Source of the DNA: Cystobasidiopsis lactophilus
Taxonomy: Eukaryota > Basidiomycota > Agaricostilbomycetes > Agaricostilbales > Chionosphaeraceae
Direction: 5' to 3'
Length of the DNA: 64,000 bases
NCBI GenBank assembly: GCA_001599975.1
Contig: BCIO01000006.1
Location: 1,049,587-1,113,586 of the forward strand
In this document: piece after piece, positions 44,731-54,980 of the stretch
How the letters are laid out: every line of letters begins with the position of its first letter
How positions within the stretch are numbered: position 1 is the stretch's first letter
Notes under the pieces: model-generated
Database searches by the model: none
What the model was told of the DNA's origin: nothing
Seen by the model: the letters and a program-made list of their open reading frames with translations, nothing else
Program-made: the position numbers and the translations under genes

Positions 44731-45521
44731 TTGTGCTCAACCTTATACCCATAGTCCTTCCTCTCAGCAGTACCCTTTAGACTTGTAACGCATCATGTTC
44801 AGACATTTTCTTCTTGTCGGGTGGCGGCACTAGCAGAGCAGGAAAGGGAAGGTCACGGTGGCAAGATTGTTTGAGGAGATTGGGGTTTCGCCCCTTGAGT
44901 TACAGGCGTCGCGGATTTCGCTCTTAGACTGCATTCGAGCGAGAAGCTTTAGAGAGCTGTTTTTTCGGAAGGCGAGACCCATAAGAGTCTGGCGCTGCAG
45001 GGATCGCCGCGCGCGCCCCCGCTTCTCGTTCTTCTGGGAGGCGACCGCCAAAAATGTTCCTCTGCTTGCTTGTGCTTTGTACTGCGTACCTGGAGCTGTA
45101 GTGAATGCTAGACCTTCGAGAATGCACCCCTTTGGTCTTCCGCATCTGCAGAAAACGCTTTTTCGTGCCCCTGGTTTTTGCGGCGTACCTCCTCTTTGCA
45201 TTGTCTGCTGCGAACGATTCAATCTGCTCTGGTTCTTACCCCATCTTACGAAATCAACATTGACCTACTAAACCACAACTGTCTCTTGTCTCTATCGCGT
45301 CGCTGTTCCCTTTGTGCGACATTGGCACATGTACTGGCGAAGGCGTTTGAGGCTTCTCCCTCTTCTGGTCTGGGTTGTCCCTAGCCCACCATCGTCTCCG
45401 ATACGGTAACAGGTGCCTTTTTTTTTTAGCTTCCTCCTTATTGGTAAAGTTGAGAAACTGGAAGGTCGTCGTTGCCTTCGCTTGCCTACCCATTTGCCAC
45501 CCGATCTTGAACGCTCGAAAT
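44731..45521. other. Gap between the two kinase-like genes
   Basis: About 790 bases, close in length to the gap before the first kinase-like gene. No coding frame with gene-like composition was found. It probably holds the 3' end of gene A and the promoter of gene B. Confidence 0.35.
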
Positions 45522-47369
45522 ATGTCAGACTTGGAGACTGACCCCGACTGGTCCGATGGCGACCTGGCCCTTTCTAATGACTCTACAGCCCTCGCCGTCG
45601 GTGACAAGTACGAGAGCCCGACTTTGCGAGGTGGGTTCTTCCGCGCCTCGTGCCTCATGTCACAGCTCAAGGCGTTCCTTTTGCTTTTGTTCAGCGCATG
45701 CCTGCAACATGCTGAACAAGATGGCTGACTCTTTGGTGGCCTGCTTGTGGAAGAAGTGGTCTCCTGGGCGACCCTTCTTCAAGGATAGCCGGACTTCGGC
45801 GTTTCAAAACTGCACGGACGTCTGCGTTGGCTCTGGCTGGCACCATCACTTCAACGAGAACGCGGAACGCTACTTGACTATGGTGCAGAAGTGCCTGGTA
45901 GCAAGACTGCAGTATGCGCCCGAGAATTCGTTTCTCTTACAATCGGAAATCACAGGTCCGCGAAAAGTCGATCAACAGGCGGCCTGTTTGGAATGTTGCC
46001 AAAGCATGATTAGAAATCTCCTCAGCATGAAGGCTTTGGCGGTTGCGCTGGTCCAATGCAGAAAGAACCCGGGTCGCATTGACGAGTGGCTCCCACAGAT
46101 CATCAAGAGGCATTGTGCGCTTGGACGAAGCGTCGAACGTGGCTTCCTGAGGCTTCAAGCCTTGGTATCAGCTGTGGCAGGAGGGGAAATGAACCTTGCG
46201 ATGGTCCTTCACCTGCAAAGTCCCTTCCAGAAGCCGGCCCGTTCATTTTCGGGCAGCAGTGGTGTTGTGCTGCCGGATCATCTTTTTCCTTGGTTCGATT
46301 CTATCAAAGGATCTGAATACAAGAACACTTTCACCGCCTTGAAAATCGTCCAGTTACGTACTTACGACCTTACAAAACGATTTCGCCACACCCAACGCGA
46401 AGTTGCTTGCAATGCCATCGTTCGACAGTGGATTGTCAAGAAGACGAAGAAGACGACGACGACTTTGCCGGACGTAGACTGGTTGCGCTTCATCGTCCAG
46501 ATGGACTTTGCTTTCAACTTGAAAGTTTGGGACGACGAGGGGCTGCTCCTGGGTGGACTCACGGTCATGGGGTTCGAACACGCAGATGGCCCCTCTCTCC
46601 AGTCCATCATGACAGGTTGGCGCAACCCTCCTCACCCAGAAGCGCTTTGCCACCACGTGGGATGGTCCATGGCTTTCGCTCTCGAATACATTCATCGCTG
46701 TGGACTTGTTCACCGCGACGTCAAAGAAAGCAATGTCCTGGTTTTCTTCCAGCAAGGTCGCCTTTTCTTCAAGCTTGGCGATTTTGGAGAAGGTCTGCCT
46801 ATCGGGCGCGCTCCAGAAGCAGAGCAAGTTGGCGTCTGGAACCAACCGGCCTATGTTTTTGGCAAAAGACACTATGCATTGCCCAAAGAAGACTGGCATG
46901 CCCTGGGTTTGCTCTTGTAGGTCGCCATTTCCGTCGAGCAACGGCAATATTCATTGTCAACACCAGGCTTCGCACTCTCAAAAGTTCCAACCCCGAAGCT
47001 TACAACGCGGAACTTGGGCTGCATCTCGAGGCTGTGAAAGACCGCAAAGCTTACGAGATGCATCTCGATGCCATGGCGCGATGGGCACAACGCAAGGCTG
47101 GCCGACGCAAGGAGCAAAATCCTTTTGTCAACTTGTATGACGGAGCCCGAAGCTTACTGGACCTGGAGCACCTCGATCACGATATGTCGAAAGCCGCACC
47201 GAAACTTCCGAGTCCCTTCCCGGCCATGACTTCGCCGAGTTCTAGCTTCTACTTGAGCAAAAAAGAGGAAGGCTTGACGAATGATGCCATTCGAAAACGT
47301 GTCGCCATATTGCAGCGATTCCAAACTGAACACAGGGGTGGCAAGCGGGTCGTGCAGCTAGCCAACTGA
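45522..47369 (+). CDS. Orphan protein kinase-like protein B
   Basis: Three exons (45522-45630, 45695-46916, 46967-47369) encode 577 residues with exactly the intron positions and phases of gene A. Exon 1 ends with the same YESPTLR as gene A's FESPTLR. The kinase half has FSGSSGVVLP, TALKIVQL, LRFIVQMDFAFNLKVWDDEG, YIHRCGLVHRDVKESNVLVF, FKLGDFGEG and DWHALGLLL. The tail carries LYDGARSLLDLEHLDHDMSK, and both proteins end in a helical linker plus a short basic or Pro-rich end. The pair clearly arose by tandem duplication but has diverged strongly in the N-terminal half. Only the catalytic loop, DFG and tail motif are tightly kept. Substrate unknown. The four-span membrane cluster starts 368 bases downstream. 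Confidence 0.75.
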
Positions 47370-47736
47370 CGCTGAGCTCCACAGTGCACTTTGTGCAGTG
47401 GCAGCGCGCCTTCCACTTTTCCCTATTATAGTACTTTCTTAGACTTGTAAATGCAGCCTTTTCAGATGACACTTCTCCAACAAGTGCCAGCGAGCTCACT
47501 TTGACAGGCAAGTCGCGAGGTGAACGGCACGGATGGGATCACCCATTACACCTTCTCTGCGTCTCTGGTGCAACTTATGAGTTGTATGAGGCTTGAAAGC
47601 AGAATCGTTGTCAATGCGGACAACCGACACCGTTCCAGAGCAAGCTCCTTCCGCCACCGCCATTCACCTCCGAATCGCCAAATACCCTTAGAAACCCCAT
47701 ATACCCTCGCGCGCAAGCCACAAGAGCACATCAGAA
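47370..47736. other. Gap between kinase-like gene and four-span cluster
   Basis: About 370 bases with no supported gene; 3' end of gene B and promoter of the first family 2 gene. Confidence 0.4.
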
Positions 47737-48325
47737 ATGGCCAAAAGAGCGAGCGCCAAAGGCAAAAAAGAGCCCAGTCCGCCTCCCGCTGACAGCTCGC
47801 AGGGAAGAGCGACTGAGCACGCGGTCAGAGCCTGGAAGATCTCGCCCGTGATACCAGCCTGCCTGGTCTTTGCGTGTACCTATTGCTGGCTCTGGTACTT
47901 GATCGCGCAGGTCGGGCGAGGCTCCTCGATGCTCTTCGCCGGCTCCTTTTTGCAGCCCTTCTGGATGGCCGGCATCTTCTCGGAGCATTGCCTGGGCTTG
48001 ATCTGGACCCAAGACGAGCAAGAAAAAGCCTCTCCTTACATGATCGCGGCGGTTTTCATCGAGGCAGTCTTTGTGGGCGTGTTCATCGTGACCAGCGAGA
48101 TTACTAGCTTGGTGACTATGCGTGAGCTCCGTCCTATCGTCGCGCCTAAAGTGCATGTTCTAATCCATTTCTTAAGTGCGCTCTGGCTTACATTGGGTCT
48201 TTGCTCTTCACCTCTTCATCCTTTGTGGCCCAGTTTTCGCCGTGCTGTACGCTGGCCTGGCTTGGACCGCGTGGACTGCCGCGAATCAACGACTTTGCGC
48301 TATCTGTGTTTCTCTGTGCAACTAA
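47737..48325 (+). CDS. Four-span membrane protein, family 2 member 1
   Basis: Two exons (47737-48121 and 48177-48325) give 177 residues. A basic, Pro-rich tail (MAKRASAKGKKEPSPPPADS) is followed by spans PVIPACLVFACTYCWLWYLI, SFLQPFWMAGIF and YMIAAVFIEAVFVGVFIV. A phase-1 intron precedes the fourth span LHWVFALHLFILCGPVFAVL, and the end is TAANQRLCAICVSLCN. The LHWVF start of span four and the intron position match members 2-4 downstream. No characterised family is recognised. Inferred: endomembrane or plasma-membrane protein with both ends probably on the same side. Confidence 0.65.
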
Positions 48326-48752
48326 GGTAGGTGTACCCTGTGGCTGTTGTCGCTTTCTCGCTTTTCTCTGACTCTCGGTGTGCAGCTGTCACCCTTTTCC
48401 TTTTGCCAACCTGGCTGTCTCATACCGCTCGTGAGTGCCTGGCAGACTTCCATCCTGTTTTCTTTGACTATGCCATTTAAACCCCTCCCCTTCCTCAGTC
48501 TGGCAATGTTTAGAGAGGGCAAGAACTCGGTGGTGCTCGCTGCCCAGCCAACTCACTTTCCACCCAAACCCAAGCCCTGCTCCAAAGCCAATGCATACTT
48601 GTGAGGAATGGATGGATAGCAGGGACTGAGCAGACCTCCACGCGAACGCTGGTTGGATTGACGAGGAGAGTGAGGAAGCCTGGCCCCTCGAGAACCCGGC
48701 CCCTTCCAGCGATATCTAACCTCTCGACCCTTTGAGTTCCATAGCCGTTCTA
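48326..48752. other. Gap between family 2 members 1 and 2
   Basis: About 430 bases, pyrimidine-rich, no gene seen. A splice-donor-like gtaggt follows the stop of member 1, so a longer isoform cannot be excluded. Confidence 0.35.
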
Positions 48753-49505
48753 ATGGCAGATTTTGGCCAGCGACATGTCTTGCGCAAACCCAGAACCAGA
48801 AGCCCTCATCTCACTCCCAAAAAAGCCCCGTGGACTTTCTTGCGCGCCGTCCACCACCGAGCCGCAGGACAGCAGCACCTCAAAGCCAGCACGATGCTCA
48901 GCGCTACCAAAGCAGACGACGAGCCCTCCAAGTGCGGCCTCTCGACCGGTTGGGTCCTCTCCTTCGCCCTCTTGAGCATTTACGGCTTCTATTGGCATTT
49001 CATCGATTGTCTCGTCAATTGGATAGTCGCCGCTGACGCAGGCCATGCCGAACAACCAATAGCCAGCCCTTTGGCCTTGGTCGTCTGCTACTTTCAGCCT
49101 ATCGTGTTGGGCATTCTCTTTGCTCCCCGCGTGCTGGGCGACCACTTGCACAATCGCTCGGACCAAGAAGGCCTCTTCCACGCAGTCATTGTCTCCGAAT
49201 CTATCTACATCGGTGTCCGCGGCACCATGGTGATGGTGACTCTCTGTGCTTGGCGAGACGGTGAGTCACGACACGCCTGCGCTAGCTACGGGACTTGCAG
49301 ACCTGACTTCTTCCTTTCAGGCGCATTGTTCGGACAAACTCTCCCCATCCATTGGATCCTCAAAGCTCACCTGGCCGTTATCATCGGACTGGTCGCTGTT
49401 GTCCTCATCTTTAGTGCGCCCGCAGCAGTTTGCTTCGGTGACGAGCAATTTTCGAGCGACTACATCCCCCCTCAGCAGCTCGACGATTCGCAAGCGCCAG
49501 TGTAG
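48753..49505 (+). CDS. Four-span membrane protein, family 2 member 2
   Basis: The frame is open from an ATG at 48753, but a later ATG at 48894 (MLSATKADDEPSKCG) gives an N-terminus more like the paralogs. Spans are STGWVLSFALLSIYGFYWHF, ALVVCYFQPIVLGILF and SESIYIGVRGTMVMVTL. CAWRDG then leads to the phase-1 intron 49261-49320, and the fourth span is LPIHWILKAHLAVIIGLVAV. The C-terminal tail is acidic (DYIPPQQLDDSQAPV). The WRDG before the intron and ALFGQTLPIHW after it are the family signature. Function unknown. Confidence 0.65.
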   Translation: MADFGQRHVLRKPRTRSPHLTPKKAPWTFLRAVHHRAAGQQHLKASTMLSATKADDEPSKCGLSTGWVLSFALLSIYGFYWHFIDCLVNWIVAADAGHAEQPIASPLALVVCYFQPIVLGILFAPRVLGDHLHNRSDQEGLFHAVIVSESIYIGVRGTMVMVTLCAWRDGESRHACASYGTCRPDFFLSGALFGQTLPIHWILKAHLAVIIGLVAVVLIFSAPAAVCFGDEQFSSDYIPPQQLDDSQAPV

Positions 49506-49972
49506 CAGCTGCTACGAGCATTAGGTGGGTCCAACCGTCGCTTTCTCCCAAGGCCGAGCCCACAGCTGATGTCGAGCCTACACAGAAACTCACAAATACA
49601 AACAAGACTTCCCATGGCTATATCTGGACCTCATCTAGCTGTCGGTCGAGATCAAGCCATCGCCAAAGGAAGGGTCAGGCTGTGGCGTGCATCAGTGTAG
49701 TCGGGGTGGCGAAGAGACGAGTCGCTGAGGCTCTACAATGTACCTTTCGCCCAAGTCAACGTGGATTCGCATCTCTTTTTGATCGCAAATCGGAAACACT
49801 GTAGACTCCCGAGCCCAGCCACAAGAGCCGGATTCGCCACAGGCTGTTCTTGAGACTGCGTGAATCTCGAAGCTTGCTCTTGCTCCTGCAAGTCTGCTAA
49901 GCCCACTTTCATGGTCCTGCATTTCTCCGGTGCTCTTTGTTTTGATTCGCGTCTTGTCCTTGAACGTAGACC
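49506..49972. other. Gap between family 2 members 2 and 3
   Basis: About 470 bases without a supported gene. It presumably holds the 3' end of member 2 and the promoter of member 3. Confidence 0.4.
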
Positions 49973-51621
49973 ATGACCGATGCTGAGCTTCCGCCCTCCT
50001 GCCCAAGTTGCCGGCTGGCAGTTTCTTTTGCCCATTTTGGTTCATCTCTGAAGGCAATCACTTTGCGTCCGACTTTCCATCAAGATTCATCTTATCATGA
50101 ATGGAGAGATGCCAGTACGAACGAAAGGAGAGCTGATCAAATGCCGCAAAGCTACTGCACGCGGCAGAACCAGAAGACCGCGAGGCTTTCCGACATTAAA
50201 AACCGTTGGACCCCGCCATCTGCTTCTTGTTCCCGTCACACGATGGGACGTCAGCAACAGCCTCGCCTCAATACCGCCGATGCGGTCGCCCAAGATGACA
50301 GAACTATTCAAGCTGCTGAACTCCCAGCTCGCAAGCGCTGCCGCATTCTGCCCGATTGCGCACTCGCTGTCTACGCCATGATCGTGTACTGCTCCCTGTG
50401 GAGTTGTTTCACATCGAGGACTGACGGGGGCAAGAACCAACCTCTGCTGGCCATCTCAGCCGCCTGGTGCCTTCAGCCTTACATCGTCGGCCCACTGTTC
50501 AAATTCTGTCGAGGCATCGAATCTGAAAGCTATAATGGCATTCTGGGCCTTGTTACAACTTTTGAAGGCTTCTATATCTTTTTCAAGGGACTCTTCTTCA
50601 TGATTGAGCTGTCGGAGTGGCGAGATGGTGAGATGCAAATCACTTAACGCCTTAAGGGCAGGCTAATGTGCGGGACTGAATGCAGGTGCTCTATACGGAT
50701 TCACTCTTCCCATTCATTGGGCCATCAGAAACCACATCGCAACTTTCGTCGGCCTTATGTTCGTCATCCTGCTCGTCCTCTTGCCCATTGTCGCTTTCGT
50801 CAACATCGACTTTCAACATTGCTGGGGTGAACTGAAAGCCCAGACGTCACCTCTTAGCCCCTCTTCCCAAAGCGTTGCAGATGCAGGCAAGCTCAACGGA
50901 ACCGCCTCAGAGCTTCAAACCAGCCCACGTCGTCGCATCCCTCGGGGTTGGGCGCTCACCTTCGCCGCCATTACCATATACTGCTGCCTGTGGCAATATT
51001 TTTTGACTCCCGTTGAGGTCGGCAGGGTGGAACGACCGCCGCTGATCATGTTAGCCGCTTGGTACTTTCAACCTTTCGCTATCGCCCCCGTCTTTCGGCT
51101 CTTACCTGTCAGCTGGCAAGACATTGAAGATGATGGCTTGTTTGTGGCAGTCGTGTCGGTCGCAGCCATGGAAGGCGTCTATATCTTTATCAGAGGGATT
51201 GGCTTGATGTTTGAGCTGTACACTTGGCGAGGGGGTGAGTTGACGATCCGTCTTGCGCGAAAGAAGATGGGGGACACTGAGCTATCATTAGGCATCTTGT
51301 TTGGACCCGAACTCCCTATTCATTGGATCCTCAGATTCCACGTCGCGCTCTTACCAGGCTTGGTTTACGGCATTGTCATCTTCGTCTTGCCTGGTGTCGC
51401 CTTCTATCACCTTGGTTTAAAGCACTGTATTGAAGGAGATGGAGCAAGTGTTGAAGCCAGTAGTTCGCAGACGCCAATCCAGCATCCACCTCCAGGCCCC
51501 CAGCCACCACGATGTGAGTCGCCACGTTTCTTTCTTAACCTCAATGTTGATTGGCGACATGACAGATCGGTGTCCCCACTGCTCCGGAGAGTTTGTCTTG
51601 ACTCAGAGCGATGAAGAGTAG
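49973..51621 (+). CDS. Fused two-unit four-span membrane protein, family 2 member 3
   Basis: The ATG at 49973 gives MTDAELPPSCPSCRLAV with a CxxC pair; a later start near 50140 is possible. Unit 1 has spans CALAVYAMIVYCSLWSCF, AWCLQPYIVGPLF and FEGFYIFFKGLFFMI, then EWRDG. After an intron (about 50628-50685) it continues with ALYGFTLPIHWAIRNHI. The frame runs without a stop through a linker (GKLNGTASELQTSPRRRIPR) into unit 2: GWALTFAAITIYCCLWQYF, AAWYFQPFAIAPVF, AAMEGVYIFIRGIGLMFEL, TWRGG, intron, and ILFGPELPIHWILRF. A last exon adds YRCPHCSGEFVLTQSDEE, a zinc-ribbon-like knuckle. The result is an eight-span fusion of two tandem copies. No known family is recognised. Confidence 0.7.
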
Positions 51622-52308
51622 ATAGGGATCGTGCGGGAGGAAATTTTCGTGGTCCAATTCAGACGAGGGTCGCGGTGGTGGCAAGGGCTGCTCGTTGGGG
51701 TCCTACATCTCTTTGTCTTGACAACGCTGTAATTCTCAATGGTCGAACCATCCGAAAGCTATCTTGGGCCAACCATAAGGAGAGTATGCATGCCAATCTC
51801 TCCTCGAATATCAGACGTTCGCCGCCGCTCGAATTTCGTGCATCTCTGTTCAGGCCTTGCTCCATTTTCGACCTTGGTCTGATTTCTGGTCAGATTCCTG
51901 ACCCGATCCTGGTGTCCACGACCACAGCAGCTGGCAGCCCACTGCCACCTCTTCGTCGCTTGTCGGGGAGCTCTGCGGATGGCTTCTTCCAGTCTTCGTC
52001 CCCAATGCCTCCCTGTGCACTTCTCTGGAGCACAAGATCAAGGACTTTATTCGAACTGGAACGGGACAAGCCGTTGTTTCGTGGCGGGCTTTGGACGAGT
52101 TGGAAGCTTGTGTTCTCGTCGATCTAGTCTATGCTGGACTCGGACAATAGGCGGTCAATGACTTCTTGGCCACTCTCTCCTGGGCCTCTGTGACCAAGAT
52201 TAAACAGCTCGTGGCGAACCAGAAGCGCACATTTCAGACCGTTATCTACTTGCTCAAAGAGAGTTAAGAACCGTTGGCCCCTCCTTTTTCTGTCTGTCTC
52301 CACCATCA
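51622..52308. other. Gap between family 2 members 3 and 4
   Basis: Nearly 690 bases. Short open frames on both strands have no hydrophobic pattern like the neighbours and no known motif. I see no gene; it may include a decayed copy. Confidence 0.35.
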
Positions 52309-53060
52309 ATGGATCCGCCCACTTGTCAGTCTTGCCAGCGCAAGATGATGCCCGCCGCAAAGGCGCGGATGTCGCCCTCCTGGACTCTCTGGGTGGTCGG
52401 CTCCAGCACCTACTGCCTGGGGTGGCACTTTATAGCAGCTGTCGTGGGCGCCATTTCCACCTGTGAGGCAGAAGATAGTACCTGTGTCAGCATCTACGAC
52501 GAAGTCTCTATGCCTTTGAAGTTGGCCGCCTTCGTTCAACCGTTCATTTTCGGCGCCATCTTCTCGCCCTATGTCCTCGGACATTATTGGCCATTTGAAG
52601 ACCAGAAAAGCTACAAGGGCGGCTTCGAGAACGTCATGGTTGTCGAAGGCCTCTTCATTTTGGTGACGAGGGCGGCTTTCGCATTTTGGTCCATCACTTG
52701 GCACGACGGTTGGTTATCTCCCCAATCCGGGCCTCCTCCTTCCTGCGCTGATGTCCGGTCCCAGGGGCTCTATTCGGTGTGACTCTTCCATTGCACTGGG
52801 TCTTCAAGCTCCACCTGGTGCCGCTGGCCGTCATAGCTCTCGTGGGCTTCGTCTTCGTTCTGCCCGTGTTCGCCGTTTTGGGCTGGGACCACGACTGTCC
52901 CTATAGCAGCTGTGGCTGTAGCGAGTGCTGGAAGAGGAACCGTGAGTCCTCTTGCTACTATCTTTCCCACTTGAATCCTAACGTGACTTCAGATGACTAT
53001 CGTTACCGCGTCATCCCCCTTAGCGACGGCAAGCACGAGGAAAGCGAGAAGCGTTTGTGA
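52309..53060 (+). CDS. Four-span membrane protein, family 2 member 4
   Basis: The ATG at 52309 gives MDPPTCQSCQRKMMP with a CxxC pair. Spans: WTLWVVGSSTYCLGWHFIAA, LAAFVQPFIFGAIF and VVEGLFILVTRAAFAFW. TWHDG precedes a phase-1 intron, then LFGVTLPLHWVFKLHL and VIALVGFVFVLPVFAVLGW. A Cys-rich segment follows (DCPYSSCGCSECWKRN). A last short exon (HDYRYRVIPLSDGKHEESEK) ends TGA at 53058-53060. Introns join in phase. The Cys-rich C-terminal segment is at the same place as the CPHC knuckle of member 3 and may bind metal. Function unknown. It is convergent with the ARC1 gene, 66 bases apart. Confidence 0.7.
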
Positions 53061-53126
53061 GATGGAGCGACAAGTGCCAGAGGGTTCACAATGTAGCAAA
53101 GAATAGACCTTGCAAGGAACCCAATT

Positions 53127-54877
53127 CTACGAGAGCGAAGCCCCGACGAACGTGGGCGCCAGGCAGTAGCCCTTGTCCGTCCGGATCTTGTACACTTGCT
53201 TGGACTCTGGGTCCACCCAGGCCGCTTCCCTTGAGTCTAGGGTGGTGAAGTTGGGCTGTGAAGGGTGCGGCTGACGCATAAGCTTCGGGTCAGACTGGCG
53301 TGGCGGCCGAAGCTCACCTGAACAGCTTCGAAAATCTTCTTTTTGGGGTTGAGCAAACTGTGCGATGTCGAAAATCCTACCATCAATCCTCCGCTCCAGA
53401 CTGATGAGGTAGATTCAGTAACGCACTCTAGAGCCTGCTCCTTCTCGAAGCCCTCGAAGTAGACACGGTCGCCAGGCTGGGAGCCGGCCGGTGGGTCGAC
53501 AAGCTCGACGCCGCCGTCCTTGCCTTCCTTGGAGCTGGCGGCGAGCACCATGGCGAACGACTTGATGCCGCGCATGCTGGCCGGCTTGAGGTTGCACACG
53601 GCGATCAGCACCTTGCCTTGCATTTCCTATGGGCACACAAAAGCTTGAGACAACGCAAGAGGATGTCTTCAAGGGAAGCCGCCACCCACCTCGATCGGAA
53701 TGTATTTGACCAGGCCAGAGACGACGGTGCGAGGCTCGGCTTCGCCGACGTCGATTTGCTCCACGTCTGAGGGCACAAAGCTCACGAATCGTTCATCGAA
53801 AGGAATAGAAGAGATGCGACCCACAAAGCGAATCAGCGTCCGGATGCCGCTTGACTGTGTAGCTAGTCAATGTTGCCCAAACACTCCAGTGTTCAGGAGG
53901 ACCATAGCTCACCCTCGACAATCTTGCCCACTCTGAGGTCAATCATGTGCGGCGCCGGTTTCGAATCCGCCGCGGGGGCCGCTGCAGGCTTTGGCTCCTT
54001 GGGCGCCTTTTCCTTCTTCTCCTTCTTCTTCCCTCCCTCTGGCGCTGGTGCTCCAGGCGCCACTTTTGAGTCGGCTACGGCTAGTGCTGGTGCTTTGGTA
54101 GTCTCTGAGGCACCCCCAGCCGCCACAGCAGCAGCGGCGGCGGCCTTCTTCTTGTCTGGCTTGGGCTCGCTCTTGCGCTCTTTGGGCGGGATGTTGTCCA
54201 GATCGATGGCTATCTGGTCGAAGAGGTGCTGGGAGAGCAGGACGGAGGAGACGGGCTGGGTGTGCGCGATGAGGTCAAAGTGGCGAGTGAGCGAAGGGTG
54301 GGAGAGCAGCTCGGACCGGGACGCCTTGGCCTTCTTGCGCCGCCTTAGCTTATTGCTACGCACAATGCAACAGAGATGGCAGCTCACCATGTAAGGATGC
54401 ACGGCCGCCCAAATGGCCACGTCCGCCGCTGTCAGTCGCCCGCCAACAAACCAAGTCTTGCTCGCCAGGCTCGAATCCAGCGACTGTCCAAAAAGCCAGA
54501 AAAATCAGCTCATGTCTACAAGCTGATCACAGTATCAGGCCACAACGGACCTTGAGGGAATCCGTGTTGGCCTGGAATGACTCGGCTTTGGCGACGAGCT
54601 CGAGCACCTCGCCTTGCTCCTTGTCGCCCGCGCCCAGCGCCGTCGACTTGGCCGACGCACCCGCTTCGTCCGACCAAGCCAGGATCACATCTTTGAGCGA
54701 GGTCAGCGACTTGAACGACAGCTGTCAGAGTCAACAAAATTTGTTAGGGCCAGAGTGAGCTTGAGACAGGGGACAGCGACGAACGGGCCCGGTGGTCGCT
54801 GTTAGCTTGAGGAATGGCTCGAAGAAGACTGCGTAGAGCAGCGCGGCTGGCGACGAGGGCGGCAGGGTCAAAGCCAT
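53127..54877 (-). CDS. tRNA-binding aminoacylation cofactor ARC1
   Basis: The ATG at 54877 ([20 protein letters not shown]) begins a GST-C-like N-terminal domain that includes [21 protein letters not shown] Lys/Ala/Glu-rich linker follows, then the C-terminal tRNA-binding OB domain: [60 protein letters not shown] and SFAMVLAAS, ending with [14 protein letters not shown]. This is the yeast Arc1/EMAP II-type architecture. It holds methionyl- and glutamyl-tRNA synthetases together and delivers tRNA. Small exons join in phase, for example one ending ADSL at a phase-1 junction. Start codons of this gene and the F-box-like gene at 54981 are about 100 bases apart, so they share a promoter. Confidence 0.9.
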
Positions 54878-54980
54878 AATTCGTTGTCGCCCGCCAAAAA
54901 CGAGGAGAGCGAGGTGGCTCTTGCTCCCGGACCAGCACTTGCGGCTTGCGGCTTGGTTCGCCATAGCTTCCAGATCTGCC
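54878..54980. promoter_or_regulatory. Short bidirectional promoter
   Basis: Only 103 bases separate the divergent start codons of the ARC1 gene and the first F-box-like gene. Both promoters and leaders must overlap this interval or extend into the other gene. Confidence 0.5.
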
